DNA of 64,000 nucleotides. Origin: Candidatus Fimimorpha excrementavium. GTDB taxonomy: Bacteria > Bacillota > Clostridia > Lachnospirales > Lachnospiraceae. The notes beneath the pieces were generated by a model that saw only the letters and a program-made list of their open reading frames with translations, had not been told where the DNA came from and ran no database searches. Made by a program: the position numbers and the translations under genes. Where the stretch lies: assembly GCA_018710785.1 (NCBI GenBank), contig DVJD01000074.1, positions 1 to 64,000 of the forward strand. The letters run 5' to 3'. This document shows positions 38,481-49,214 of the stretch, piece after piece. How positions within the stretch are numbered: the stretch's first letter is position 1; every line of letters starts with the position of its first letter.

Positions 38481-39436
38481 AAATCTTCCTCCTTCTTTTC
38501 CCTGCTTTTGTCAGCAATCATCTTCAGTTTCCTCAAGCGGTGATTTACACCGGATTTTCCGACAGGGGGTGTCAGGGAATCCCCCAGTTCTTTCAGAGTT
38601 GCCTCTGGTTTTTCCAACCGTGCCAACGCGATTTCCCGCAGATTTTCCGGCAGGTTATCAAAGCCGACATACTCACGGATGTATTTTATATCATTGATCT
38701 GCTCAATGGCAGCTGATACCGTCTTATGAATATTGGCTGTTTCGCAGTTCACCTGGCGATTGATGGAATTTCTCATTTCCTTCACGATGCGGATATTTTC
38801 CAAATTCATGACCGCCATGGATGCTTCCATGATCCGGAGCATCTCTCCGATCTGCTCCCCTTCTTTAATATATACGACATGATACTTCTTACGCCTGACA
38901 ATTTTTGCCTCCACCGGAAACGAATTGATGATCTGGCGCATCTGCTCCGCCTTTTCCTGGGAGGTACATACAATCTCCAGATGATAAAATTTCTCCGGAT
39001 CACTGATGGACCCCGAAGCCAGAAACGCTCCCCGGATAAATGCCCGTCTGCAGCAGGAACTTTGCAGAATCCTCTGATCGGTGATCTTTTTATTCTCTGT
39101 CAGATTTCCTGTTTCGTCTTCTATTTTAAGCGCCTCCAAAAACCTCTGCACTTCATCCTGATTGGTGATTACGATTATGTATGTTCTGCTTTTTTTCAAA
39201 TATGCATTTCGGCGCACACACATATCAGCTTTTATATTAAATGTTTTCTGCAATAATGTAAAGTATTTTCTTGCCACGGCAATATTTTCCGTATGGATTC
39301 GGACCCACAGTCCGCTTTTTTCCCGCTGTATCTGTCCGCACATTCCAAATATGGCGGCAAGCTCAGCAATCTGGCAATGCCTCGCTGCAGGCAGATATCC
39401 GGAAAGTTCTTCTTTTACTTCACCAGAAAATGACAT
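38477..39436 (-). CDS. whiA: DNA-binding protein WhiA
   Basis: 319 aa; FSGEVKEELSGYLPAARHCQIAELAAIF, RAFIRGAFLASGSISDPEKFYHLEIV, C-terminal HTH ARLEKPEATLKELGDSLTPPVGKSGVNHRLRKL. Confidence 0.95.
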   Translation of the reverse strand: MSFSGEVKEELSGYLPAARHCQIAELAAIFGMCGQIQREKSGLWVRIHTENIAVARKYFTLLQKTFNIKADMCVRRNAYLKKSRTYIIVITNQDEVQRFLEALKIEDETGNLTENKKITDQRILQSSCCRRAFIRGAFLASGSISDPEKFYHLEIVCTSQEKAEQMRQIINSFPVEAKIVRRKKYHVVYIKEGEQIGEMLRIMEASMAVMNLENIRIVKEMRNSINRQVNCETANIHKTVSAAIEQINDIKYIREYVGFDNLPENLREIALARLEKPEATLKELGDSLTPPVGKSGVNHRLRKLKMIADKSREKKEEDL

Positions 39437-39451
39437 GGCATCCTCCTAATT

Positions 39452-40324
39452 TTACTGACGTTTGGAATCTTTATCAATATCCCGGTGTTCAATTTTTATT
39501 CCGTATTCGCTGCTGTCCTTCAGGCACTCATACAGTGCATTGGCGATGGTGACAGAACGATGTTTTCCCCCTGTGCATCCGATGCTGATGACAAGCTGAT
39601 TTTTTCCCTCAGCCATATAATTGGGAATCAAAAATTTCACCATATCTTCCAGCTTTTTCAAAAACTCCCTGCTTGTTTCAAATCCCATGACATAATCCTG
39701 CACCACCGCTTCATTTCCCGTGTGATAGCGCATATTCTCATAATAATAGGGATTCGGCAAAAAACGCACATCAAAAACCAGGTCGGAGTCTGACGGAATT
39801 CCATATTTGAATCCAAAGGAAAGAATCGTCACATAAAGGCTTTTGAAATTATCACCCGCCACAAAGATCTTTTCCAGCTGTATCCTCAGCTCCCTCGTCA
39901 GAAGCTTGCTGGTGTCAATGACATAATCGGCTTCTTCCCTGAGAAAGCGAAGCCGCTCCCTTTCCTTGCGGATTCCCGTATCCACCCTTCCTCCTTCCGA
40001 AAGCGGATGATTCCTGCGTGTCTCTTTATAGCGCTTCAGCAGGCATTCATCGGAGGCATCCAAAAAAAGAATCTTATAGGAAAAATGATTATCCCACAGA
40101 TGCTCCAGCATCATCTCCAACAGCTCCAAACGCTGTCCGCTGCGGATATCGATTCCAAGTGCGACTTTATTTATATCAGAATTTGCGTTGCATGTCAATT
40201 CCGCAAATTTATCCAAAAGCGGAATCGGCAGATTATCCACGCAATAAAATCCCATATCTTCCAGCATTTTCAGAGCTGTCGATTTTCCTGCTCCGCTCAT
40301 TCCCGTCACAATTATAAATTTCAT
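39452..40324 (-). CDS. rapZ: RNase adapter RapZ (YvcJ)
   Basis: IVTGMSGAGKSTALKMLEDMGFYCVDNLP, DVRFLPNPYY, IGCTGGKHRSVTIAN. Confidence 0.96.
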   Translation of the reverse strand: MKFIIVTGMSGAGKSTALKMLEDMGFYCVDNLPIPLLDKFAELTCNANSDINKVALGIDIRSGQRLELLEMMLEHLWDNHFSYKILFLDASDECLLKRYKETRRNHPLSEGGRVDTGIRKERERLRFLREEADYVIDTSKLLTRELRIQLEKIFVAGDNFKSLYVTILSFGFKYGIPSDSDLVFDVRFLPNPYYYENMRYHTGNEAVVQDYVMGFETSREFLKKLEDMVKFLIPNYMAEGKNQLVISIGCTGGKHRSVTIANALYECLKDSSEYGIKIEHRDIDKDSKRQ

Positions 40325-40357
40325 CTGTTTTCCCTCTTGGCAATCCGTTCTGACGTG

Positions 40358-41287
40358 TTACCCTTCTGAAATTTTATCAAATGAACCAACTGTCTTTACT
40401 TCCATTTCCAAATCTACACCGAATTTTTCTTTCACCGTTTTTTTCACATGGCAGCACACGCGCCAGATCTCAGACGCAGTGGCATTGGCACGGTTGATTA
40501 CAAAACCGGCATGTTTTTCTGAAACCTGGGCATCCCCGATCCGATATCCTTTCAGACCGGCATCCTCGATCAGTTTACCGGCGAAATATCCTTCCGGCCG
40601 CTTAAATGTACTCCCGGCGCTTCCATATTCCAATGGCTGCTTCTCTCTTCTTCTCCCATTATAATCATCCATCCGCGCCTTTATGTCATCCGGATCCTTT
40701 TTTTGAAGAGAAAATGTCACCTGAAGCACGATCCAATGCTCGGACTGCACGGCGCTGTGACGATACGTCAGCTGAAGTTCTTCGTTTGTGACTGTCCGAA
40801 GTGTTCCCTCCTTTGTCAGTACCAGCGCTTCTTTTACCACCTGACGCATCTCACCGCCATAGGCGCCGGCATTCATGGCAAGACCTCCGCCCACGGTACC
40901 GGGAATCCCTGATGCAAATTCCAAACCGCCAAGGCCGTTCTTCCACGCCTCTCTGGCCACAGTCGGCATCATGGCACCAGCCTGGGCAATCACTTCATTC
41001 CCCACAGTCCGACATCCATTCATGTACTTTTTCAGCCAAATCACCACTCCATCATATCCGGCATCACTGACCAGCAGGTTGCTTCCATGTCCCAAAATCA
41101 TCCAGTCAACATGGCTTTCCCGGCAGATCGAAATTACCTTTGCCGTCTCTTCTTCATTCCTCGGCATCACAAAGAGGCGGGCATCTCCTCCCGCCTGGAA
41201 TGTGGTATGGGATTTCATAGATTCGTTTTCCAATACATTTTCTTTTGTCACAATCTGCTCAAAGCGTTCTATTACATTCATGTCCAT
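40358..41287 (-). CDS. murB: UDP-N-acetylmuramate dehydrogenase
   Basis: MKSHTTFQAGGDARLFVMP, LGHGSNLLVSDAGYDG, GGLEFASGIPGTVGGGLAMNAGAYGGEM. Confidence 0.96.
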   Translation of the reverse strand: MDMNVIERFEQIVTKENVLENESMKSHTTFQAGGDARLFVMPRNEEETAKVISICRESHVDWMILGHGSNLLVSDAGYDGVVIWLKKYMNGCRTVGNEVIAQAGAMMPTVAREAWKNGLGGLEFASGIPGTVGGGLAMNAGAYGGEMRQVVKEALVLTKEGTLRTVTNEELQLTYRHSAVQSEHWIVLQVTFSLQKKDPDDIKARMDDYNGRRREKQPLEYGSAGSTFKRPEGYFAGKLIEDAGLKGYRIGDAQVSEKHAGFVINRANATASEIWRVCCHVKKTVKEKFGVDLEMEVKTVGSFDKISEG

Positions 41288-41383
41288 GTTCCTGTCTGCG
41301 CTCCACTATTTATGGAAGCTGCTGCAGGTGTCTGGGATATGGAAAAGTCTCCCTTATCCGGCCCTTGCAGCAGCCAGTCCTTT

Positions 41384-42319
41384 TTAGTCTTCGTCATTTC
41401 TTCTTGCCAGATTCTGCTGTACGCGGTTATACAGCTCTCTCGCCGCGTTGTAGCCCATCTTCTTCTGCCTGTGATTTACAGCCGCGGATTCCACGATAAT
41501 CGCCAGGTTACGGCCCGGACGGATCGGAATCTGATGGCAGACCACTTTATTGCCCAAAAACTCTGTGTACTGTTCTTCCAGCCCCAAACGGTCGTATTCC
41601 TTATCTTTGCTCCAATCCTCCAGCTTAATCACCATATCGATGGATTGGGTATCCTTTACACTTTCCACACCAAACAGTGTCTTGACATCGATGATTCCGA
41701 TGCCTCGAAGTTCAATGAAATGTCTCGTAATGCCCGGGGCAGAACCCACCAGGGTATCATCGCTGACACGCCGAATCTCCACGACATCATCGGATACCAG
41801 ACGATGTCCTCTCTTAATCAGTTCCAGGGCTGCTTCGCTCTTTCCGATTCCGCTCTCACCCATGATGAGAACACCCTCGCCATATACATCCACCAAAACG
41901 CCATGGATGGAAATGGTGGGTGCCAACTCCACATTCAGCCAGCGGATAATCTCTGCCATGAGAACTGAAGTCGCTTTTTCCGATACCATCACCGGAACGC
42001 CGTATTCACTGGCGATTTTCAAAAATGCATCATCCGGTTCCATACTGCTGCTGTATACAATACAGGGAATCTTGCTGCTTAAAAGCTTTTCATACATATC
42101 CAGGCGCCGCTTTGCATCCATCTGATTGATGTAGGCATATTCGACATGACCGATGATCTGAACACGCTCATTATCAAAATGATCATAAAAACCGGACAAC
42201 TGAAGTGCCGGACGATTGATGTCCGGGTGTATCAGTTTGATTTTATCTGTATTAATCTGATTGTTCAAAAGACGCAGATGCATCTTATTAATCAGTGCTG
42301 TAATGGATACGCCACTCAT
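41384..42319 (-). CDS. hprK: HPr kinase/phosphorylase
   Basis: VLIMGESGIGKSEAALELIKRGHRLVSDDVVEI and IRPGRNLAIIVESAAVNHRQKKMGYNAA. Confidence 0.96.
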   Translation of the reverse strand: MSGVSITALINKMHLRLLNNQINTDKIKLIHPDINRPALQLSGFYDHFDNERVQIIGHVEYAYINQMDAKRRLDMYEKLLSSKIPCIVYSSSMEPDDAFLKIASEYGVPVMVSEKATSVLMAEIIRWLNVELAPTISIHGVLVDVYGEGVLIMGESGIGKSEAALELIKRGHRLVSDDVVEIRRVSDDTLVGSAPGITRHFIELRGIGIIDVKTLFGVESVKDTQSIDMVIKLEDWSKDKEYDRLGLEEQYTEFLGNKVVCHQIPIRPGRNLAIIVESAAVNHRQKKMGYNAARELYNRVQQNLARRNDED

Positions 42320-42321
42320 AG

Positions 42322-44325
42322 TTATTCCTCCCGTTCTTTTTCTTCTGAACTGTCACGTCCACCCAAGGACAGCGAATGACTCTGCTCATCTTTATCTGTT
42401 ATTTTAGCAAGAGATACCTGTTCTGTAAAGAGGGGATTGGAAAATTGCTGCGGATGAAAAAATTCATATACCGACCTGGCACTGGCCTCTGTCATCCCTT
42501 CCACCTGACACAGTGTTTCCGTTGAGGCCTCTTTGATCTCTTCCAGACTGGAAAATGCTTTCATCAAGGCTTTTCTTCTCTTCGGCCCGATGCCGGGAAT
42601 ATCATCCAGCACCGAATGAACGCTTCCTTTCCCTCTCAGACTGCGGTGATATTCGATGGCAAACCGGTGCGCTTCGTCCTGTATGCGGGTGATCAGATGG
42701 AATCCTTCGCTGCGTCTGTCGATGGGAATCTCCACATTGTTAAAATAAATCCCCCTCGTCCTATGATGGTCATCCTTCACCATCCCGCAGACGGGAATGG
42801 CGATGCCCAGCCGGTTCAGAACGTCCAAAGCCACATTTACCTGTCCCCGGCCTCCGTCCATCATGATCAAATCGGGAAACCTGGTGAAACTTCCCATATC
42901 GTGATTCCCCTCTTCCAATTCTTTCTTCTCTTCCAATCCGTGGACAAACCGCCTGGTCAGCACTTCATCCATGGATGCATAATCATTGGCCCCCTGCACC
43001 CACTTAATCCGGAATTTCCGGTAATCGTTTCTCTTTGGCTTTCCATTTTCAAACACAATCATGGATCCCACCGACTGAAATCCGCTGATATTGGAAATAT
43101 CAAAGGCCTCAATTCGATTTAAATCAGGCAGAGAGAGCCAACCGGCGATTTGTTTCAATGCCCCCACGGTACGCAGCTCTTCCCTTTTAATCTTTTCCCG
43201 ATCCTGATCCAGCACCATTTGGGCATTCTTGGCAGCCAGTTCCACCAGTCGTTCCTTTTCCCCTTTTTTCGGAACGCGGATCTGTACCCGTTTCCCCCTC
43301 TTTGCACTGAGCCATTCCCCTATGACTTCCATGTCCTCCATCTCTTCCTGGAGGAATAACTCTCTTGGGAGAAACGGCGTCCCGGAATAAAACTGTTTGA
43401 CAAAGCTGGACAGAATGCTCGCCTTCGTATCCCCCTCTGCCACAGTGAGATGAAAATGGTCTCTTCCGATTAATTTCCCCTCCCGCACAAAAAACACCTG
43501 CACAATGGCATCTTTGCCCTCCTGTGCCATGGCAATGATGTCTCTGTCCTCCTGGGAAGACGTATCCGTAATTTTCTGTTTCTGCGCCACATGCTTTACG
43601 CTCTGAATCAATTCCCGGTAACGGATTGCCTCTTCAAATTCCAGTTCCTCTGCGGCACGGTTCATTTTGGCTTCCAATTCTTTTAAGAGCGGTTCATATT
43701 TTCCATTGAGAAACTCGATCACCTGCTGAACCCCCTTCTGATAGTCCTCTTTGGAGACATATCCCTGGCAGGGAGCGCCGCACTGTTTCATGTGATAGTT
43801 CAGACAGGGCCTTCCTTTTCCGATATTCCTGGGCAGATTCCGGCTGCACGTCCGTATCTGATACAGTTTGTGCACCAAATCCAGGGTATCCTTCACCGCC
43901 CCCGAGCTGGTGTATGGTCCGAAATAACGGGACTTATCCTTTTTCATCGTCCTGGCCAGCATCACCCTGGGATAATCCTCCTCCACAGTGATACGGATAT
44001 AGGGGTATCCCTTGTCATCCATCAGCATGGTGTTATAGCGCGGGCGGTGCTCCTTAATCAAATTGCACTCCAGCACCAGAGCTTCCATCTCGGAATCTGT
44101 GATAATATATTCAAAATATGCGATATGGGATACCATCTTCTGTATTTTGGCCGTTTTTCCTCTGCTGCTCTGAAAATACTGGCGCACCCGGTTTTTCAGG
44201 CTGACGGCCTTCCCCACATAGATAATCTCATCACTTTTATCGTGCATCAGATATACGCCCGGTTTTCCGGGCAGTTTTTTCAGTTCTTCTTCAATATCAA
44301 AACCTTCTTTGTACACGTCACTCAC
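42322..44325 (-). CDS. uvrC: Excinuclease ABC subunit C
   Basis: [53 protein letters not shown]-terminal Hh[19 protein letters not shown]. Confidence 0.97.
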   Translation of the reverse strand: MSDVYKEGFDIEEELKKLPGKPGVYLMHDKSDEIIYVGKAVSLKNRVRQYFQSSRGKTAKIQKMVSHIAYFEYIITDSEMEALVLECNLIKEHRPRYNTMLMDDKGYPYIRITVEEDYPRVMLARTMKKDKSRYFGPYTSSGAVKDTLDLVHKLYQIRTCSRNLPRNIGKGRPCLNYHMKQCGAPCQGYVSKEDYQKGVQQVIEFLNGKYEPLLKELEAKMNRAAEELEFEEAIRYRELIQSVKHVAQKQKITDTSSQEDRDIIAMAQEGKDAIVQVFFVREGKLIGRDHFHLTVAEGDTKASILSSFVKQFYSGTPFLPRELFLQEEMEDMEVIGEWLSAKRGKRVQIRVPKKGEKERLVELAAKNAQMVLDQDREKIKREELRTVGALKQIAGWLSLPDLNRIEAFDISNISGFQSVGSMIVFENGKPKRNDYRKFRIKWVQGANDYASMDEVLTRRFVHGLEEKKELEEGNHDMGSFTRFPDLIMMDGGRGQVNVALDVLNRLGIAIPVCGMVKDDHHRTRGIYFNNVEIPIDRRSEGFHLITRIQDEAHRFAIEYHRSLRGKGSVHSVLDDIPGIGPKRRKALMKAFSSLEEIKEASTETLCQVEGMTEASARSVYEFFHPQQFSNPLFTEQVSLAKITDKDEQSHSLSLGGRDSSEEKEREE

Positions 44326-44393
44326 TCCAAATCATTTTCCATGACTCTATCCAATTTTACTCATCTGCTATTATACACAAAAACGGAGATGCT

Positions 44394-44444
44394 GCACAAT
44401 ACCTTTGATTACAGAAAATAATCAAATGGCTGCACAGCATCTCC
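44394..44444 (-). terminator. ftsH terminator
   Basis: GGAGATGCTG / CAGCATCTCC outer stem plus TTTGATTA/TAATCAAA inner stem; TTTTTG follows on the minus strand. Confidence 0.75.
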
Positions 44445-44468
44445 ATTATTCCTGCAACTATGTCACAG

Positions 44469-46439
44469 TCACATTTTTCCATCTTCCCAAAAGTTAAATT
44501 CAGATGTTTCCGCAGATTTCATGTCTCCTGATGCCGCGTCTTCCTCCGACTTTTCAGGTCCTTTCGCTTCTGCTTTTTCCCTCTCTTGATAATCATGAAG
44601 AATCTTCATGAATTCCTTACCCGTGATGGTTTCTTTTTCAATTAAGAATTCTGCCAATTCGTCCATGACACCGCGGTTTGCCCTCAGAAGCTCTTTTGCC
44701 TCTTCATAGGCTTCCTTCAAGGTATTCATGACCTCCCGGTCAATTTCTGCCGCAGTTACATCGGAACAATTAAGGACGCGTCTTCCATCCAGATACTGAT
44801 TCTCCACCGATTCCAAAGCCATCAAACCAAAGTGCTCAGACATACCATACATGGTAATCATGGTTCTCGCATAATTGGTGGCTTTCTCGATATCATTGGC
44901 GGCTCCGGTTGTCACATTGCCGAATACGATTTCTTCTGCCGCGCGGCCTCCCAAAGCGGAAACCAGCATGGCGTGGATTTCACTCTTGGTATTCAGATAT
45001 TTTTCTTCTTCCGGCGTCTGCATCACATATCCCAATGCCCCCATGGTACGGGGGACGATGGTGATCTTCTGCACCGGTTCCGCATCCTTTTGCAGGGCGC
45101 TGATCAGCGCATGGCCGACTTCATGGTATGATACAATCCTTCGCTCTTCCGGACTCATGATGCGGTCTTTTTTCTCTTTACCCACCAGCACCACTTCCAC
45201 AGCTTCCAGAAGATCCGCCTGTGTCACCACTTCCCGTCCCTTCTTGACTGCATTGATGGCCGCCTCATTGATCATATTGGCCAGATCCGATCCCACGGCT
45301 CCGCTGGTTGCCAGAGCGATCGCTTCCAGATCCACACTGTCATCCATCTTCACATCCTTGGAATGGACTTTCAGAGTATTGATTCTTCCTCTCAAATCCG
45401 GTTTATCCACGATAATCCGACGGTCAAAACGTCCCGGACGAAGAAGGGCTTTGTCCAAAATCTCCGGCCGGTTTGTGGCTGCCAAAATCAAAATACCCTT
45501 TGATGTATCAAAACCATCCATTTCCGCAAGAAGCTGATTTAATGTCTGTTCCCGCTCATCGTTGCCTCCGCCGTAACGGCTGTCACGGCTTTTACCAATG
45601 GCATCAATCTCATCAATGAAAATGATACACGGCGCATTCTGCTGGGCTTGTTTGAACAAATCACGCACCCTGGACGCGCCGACGCCGACAAACATTTCCA
45701 CAAAATCAGAACCGGAAAGAGAGAAAAACGGTACCTTGGCTTCTCCGGCCACCGCCTTTGCAAGAAGTGTCTTACCGGTTCCCGGAGGGCCCACCAAAAG
45801 GGCACCCTTGGGCAGTTTGGCGCCGATGGTAACATAGCGCTGCGGATTATGCAGGAAATCTACGATCTCTGTCAAAGACTCTTTTGCCTCATCCTGCCCG
45901 GCCACATCTTTGAAGGTTACCCCTGTCTCTTTCTGGACGTACACTTTGGCGTTGCTCTTTCCCACGCCCATCACGCCACCGCCGCCTGACATTTTCCTCA
46001 GGACAATCCCCATGACGATCCAGATCAGGACAAACGGTAAAATATACACTACCAGGAAATTCAGAATTGCGGATCCGCCGGAATCCGTCGCACCGTAGTA
46101 AGTAACCCCCGCATCTTCCAAACGATCCACCAGCTGAGTGTCCGGCAAATAAGCCGTATAATATGTCATAAGCGGCTCATCGTTCAGCGCAATCTCCAGT
46201 CGGTCTCCTCCTATCATTACCGCTTCTACCCGTCCATTATCCAACATATCCAGAAATTCATCATAGGAAATCTGTCTTGTCGTTCTGCTGGTAATAAACC
46301 GATCCATCCCGGTCATGATTAACAATGTCAGAACACCGACAATCACCAACGCAATGATAATCTGAGAATTTTTGGGACCATTCCCATTTGTGGGTTTCTT
46401 TTTATCATTATTTTGATTCAGTTCCACCCTATCCTCCAT
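44469..46439 (-). CDS. ftsH: ATP-dependent zinc metalloprotease FtsH
   Basis: [55 protein letters not shown] (HExxH). Confidence 0.97.
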   Translation of the reverse strand: MEDRVELNQNNDKKKPTNGNGPKNSQIIIALVIVGVLTLLIMTGMDRFITSRTTRQISYDEFLDMLDNGRVEAVMIGGDRLEIALNDEPLMTYYTAYLPDTQLVDRLEDAGVTYYGATDSGGSAILNFLVVYILPFVLIWIVMGIVLRKMSGGGGVMGVGKSNAKVYVQKETGVTFKDVAGQDEAKESLTEIVDFLHNPQRYVTIGAKLPKGALLVGPPGTGKTLLAKAVAGEAKVPFFSLSGSDFVEMFVGVGASRVRDLFKQAQQNAPCIIFIDEIDAIGKSRDSRYGGGNDEREQTLNQLLAEMDGFDTSKGILILAATNRPEILDKALLRPGRFDRRIIVDKPDLRGRINTLKVHSKDVKMDDSVDLEAIALATSGAVGSDLANMINEAAINAVKKGREVVTQADLLEAVEVVLVGKEKKDRIMSPEERRIVSYHEVGHALISALQKDAEPVQKITIVPRTMGALGYVMQTPEEEKYLNTKSEIHAMLVSALGGRAAEEIVFGNVTTGAANDIEKATNYARTMITMYGMSEHFGLMALESVENQYLDGRRVLNCSDVTAAEIDREVMNTLKEAYEEAKELLRANRGVMDELAEFLIEKETITGKEFMKILHDYQEREKAEAKGPEKSEEDAASGDMKSAETSEFNFWEDGKM

Positions 46440-46665
46440 TCTGTCTGCAATGGCCGCTTTCCACAGCCTTCTTTGCAGACCGCTGCCATTTTGCTGCCAT
46501 CACGTATTTTACAATATACCTGTTTTATTATAAATAGTGTTTGTTTGAAAATCAAGCCAATTCACAGGATTTTTTGAATTGGGGAAAAAAATTTATAATT
46601 TTCTTATATTTTTAAAAATTCAGCAAGATTTTCTTCCTTCTTGGGATTAACCTCTTTTCCAAAAA

Positions 46666-46712
46666 GGAGATGCCGCAAAATCAGCCGTTTACGCAGATTT
46701 TGCAGCATCTCC
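46666..46712 (-). terminator. Terminator of the Mur-ligase/TSUP transcript
   Basis: 17-nt arms GGAGATGCCGCAAAATC / GATTTTGCAGCATCTCC with one mismatch; TTTTT follows on the minus strand. Confidence 0.8.
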
Positions 46713-46720
46713 TGCCTATC

Positions 46721-47506
46721 CTATAGGGAAGTAAATTTTATTACATTATAAATGTTAATCAGAATAATGACCATCATCAATCCAATGAACAGTTTATCTA
46801 CTGTGCCGGAATCAATCTTTTTATTAATTTTCCTTCCGCAGAATCCTCCCATAATTCCTCCGGCTATCATCAGCACCAATAGCCACAGGCTCACATCGGG
46901 CACAGACTTTGTCACCACAGTGGAACACAGACTGGCCAGCTGGGAAAACAGAATGATATAAAGGGAATTTTGCGCTGCAGTTTTGGTCGGCATCGAAAAG
47001 AAGAAAAACAAGACTACCAGGTTAATGGGACCTCCGCCGATTCCCAAAAAGGATGACGCGATTCCCAAAATCAAGCCCACAACCACACAAACTGCAATGT
47101 TGGTCAGCTGATGTGTCTTTATCTTGTCCTTTTTTATGGTATAAATCAGCGTGCCCACGGTCATTATAATCAGACACACAGCCTGAACAGCCCCTGCCTT
47201 TTCTCCCATGGACCGGCTTACCGTCTGAAAAATTTCCTTCCCCAGCAAACCGCCGACTGCTGCCCCGATGGCCAGGGGTGTCGCTGTTTTCCACTCCACC
47301 AGAGATTCTTTTGCTGCTTTTGCCATGACAATGGAGTATGTGCTCATGGCCAGCACCGTACATCCGGACAGAAAATTAATCGTTTTCACATCCAGAATCC
47401 CCACCATATCCAAAACGGGCTTGATGATGACGCCTCCGCCGATTCCGCAGATCGCTCCGATGATGGAGGCAAAGAATGCAACTGCCACAAATATAATATA
47501 AATCAT
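46721..47506 (-). CDS. TSUP (TauE/SafE) family membrane transporter
   Basis: Two repeats GAICGIGGGVIIKPVLD and GIASSFLGIGGGPINLVVL, eight TM-type segments. Confidence 0.88.
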   Translation of the reverse strand: MIYIIFVAVAFFASIIGAICGIGGGVIIKPVLDMVGILDVKTINFLSGCTVLAMSTYSIVMAKAAKESLVEWKTATPLAIGAAVGGLLGKEIFQTVSRSMGEKAGAVQAVCLIIMTVGTLIYTIKKDKIKTHQLTNIAVCVVVGLILGIASSFLGIGGGPINLVVLFFFFSMPTKTAAQNSLYIILFSQLASLCSTVVTKSVPDVSLWLLVLMIAGGIMGGFCGRKINKKIDSGTVDKLFIGLMMVIILINIYNVIKFTSL

Positions 47507-48999
47507 TTCTTATCCCCCTCCAATCCCAGCTCCTGAATGACTTGCTTTACAAATTCTGTGTCACTGTGGGGATATTTGATTCCATTCTCTTCCTGGTAAC
47601 TTTCGTGGCCAAGTCCGATGATGGTGATGACATCTCCCTCCCTGGCATGCTCGATGGCATACCGGATGGCCTGCTTTCGATCCGGTATGACGATATAGGA
47701 TCCCATGGTTTTGTCCAGCCCCACATGGATATCCTTTAGAATATCCTCAAACCGTTCATAACGGTTGTGGCCCGCTGTGACAATACTTAAATCAGCCAGT
47801 TTCCCGCTGGCCTCTCCCATCTCATAGCGGCGGGATTTGGAACGGTTGCCGTCTGCCCCAAACACACACACCAAACGTTTTGGCTGATACTCTCTCAACG
47901 CCTCCAAAAGGTTTCTGGTACTGTATCCATTATGGGCAAAATCCACGCATACCGAAAAAGCGCCCCGATATACCATGTCGATTCTGCCTTTGATGTTCAT
48001 ATGATTCAGCGCCTGGTTCATCGCCTTCTCTGAAATCCCCATGACATCGGCCACACTCACGGCTGCCAGCGCATTCATCACATTGAATTCCCCCGGCATG
48101 TTCACATGGATATCAGCAGTCAGCTTTCCCTCCACATGGAATGACAGTCCGGGTTCTTTTGTCTCCTGACAGTATGTTTTCTGCACATGACAGGCACGAT
48201 AGTCTGCTTTGGCATCATATCCGTAAAACAGCACCGGAACCGTGACGTATTTCATCAGCGCATCCACATGGACATCATCCACATGGACGAATCCCAGTTT
48301 GCTGTGTTCCAGCAGCATGGCCTTGCAGTAGAGATATTCTTCAAAATCCTTATGTTCATTGGGCCCGATATGATCGCCCTCTGAGATGTTTGTCCAGATT
48401 CCATAATCAAACGTAAAGCCATCCACCCTGTGCTGCTTCATCCCCTGGGAAGAAACCTCCACCACGGCATGGGTACACCCGGCGTCCGCCATCATCCGCA
48501 GATACATCTGAACTTCCTGTGCATCCGGTGTCGTGTTGTTCAATTCATAGATATGATCGCCGATGATGGCTCCATTCGTTCCGATGGTTCCCACTTTTTT
48601 CCCGGATGCCCGCAAAATATCTGCCAGCATGTGGGTCACGGTTGTCTTTCCCTTGGATCCGGTGACCCCCACGGTGACCAGACGCTCGGCCGGATGACCA
48701 TAAAAAGCGGCCGCCAACAGAGGACTCGCTTTTCTTGTATCCTCCACCAGAATCACCGTGACACCCTCCGGCGCCTGAACCGCTCTCTCTGCCACAATCA
48801 TTCTGGCTCCTTTTGCAGCCACTTCCTCCACACACTGATGCGTATCAAATCGGGCTCCTTTGATGCAGATAAACATATCTCCCTCTTCCACCTGGCGGTT
48901 GTCATGGGAATACCCGGTAATCTCCTGATCCAGACTTCCCTGAAGGCACCGATAGGATACTCGTTCTAAAAGCTCTCTGATTTTCATGTATTCTCCCAT
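47503..48999 (-). CDS. Mur ligase family protein, MurE paralogue
   Basis: VGVTGSKGKTTVTHMLADIL, WTNISEGDHIGPNEHKDFEEYLYCKAML, CVFGADGNRSKSRRYEMG. The MurE DNPR motif position reads AGHNRYE. Confidence 0.85.
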   Translation of the reverse strand: MGEYMKIRELLERVSYRCLQGSLDQEITGYSHDNRQVEEGDMFICIKGARFDTHQCVEEVAAKGARMIVAERAVQAPEGVTVILVEDTRKASPLLAAAFYGHPAERLVTVGVTGSKGKTTVTHMLADILRASGKKVGTIGTNGAIIGDHIYELNNTTPDAQEVQMYLRMMADAGCTHAVVEVSSQGMKQHRVDGFTFDYGIWTNISEGDHIGPNEHKDFEEYLYCKAMLLEHSKLGFVHVDDVHVDALMKYVTVPVLFYGYDAKADYRACHVQKTYCQETKEPGLSFHVEGKLTADIHVNMPGEFNVMNALAAVSVADVMGISEKAMNQALNHMNIKGRIDMVYRGAFSVCVDFAHNGYSTRNLLEALREYQPKRLVCVFGADGNRSKSRRYEMGEASGKLADLSIVTAGHNRYERFEDILKDIHVGLDKTMGSYIVIPDRKQAIRYAIEHAREGDVITIIGLGHESYQEENGIKYPHSDTEFVKQVIQELGLEGDKK

Positions 49000-49144
49000 T
49001 CCAAACAGGACATGCTGCGCCTTGTTATCCTGTTTCTTCTGTTATCTTCATTCTTCTCAATACTATCATGCACAGTATCGTCTTTTATTATAAGGCGCAA
49101 AAAGCTTCACTGTCAAGAATGGATCCGTCTCCCCGGCAAAAAAG

Positions 49145-49195
49145 CCGCAGCAATTCCGCATATATACTATGCCTGACTGCCGCGGCCTTTCACTG
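49145..49195 (-). terminator. clpB terminator
   Basis: Minus strand AGGCCGCGGCA...TTGCTGCGGCTTTTTT hairpin followed by T-run; ends approximate. Confidence 0.65.
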
Positions 49196-49214
49196 CTTCC
49201 TATTGCTTCCTATT

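Noticed and set aside
41311-41378. GCTGCTGCAGG / CCTTGCAGCAGC inverted repeat between hprK and murB
   Set aside because: T-run is on the wrong strand for the resident genes; no supported role, possibly a weak terminator or chance pairing.
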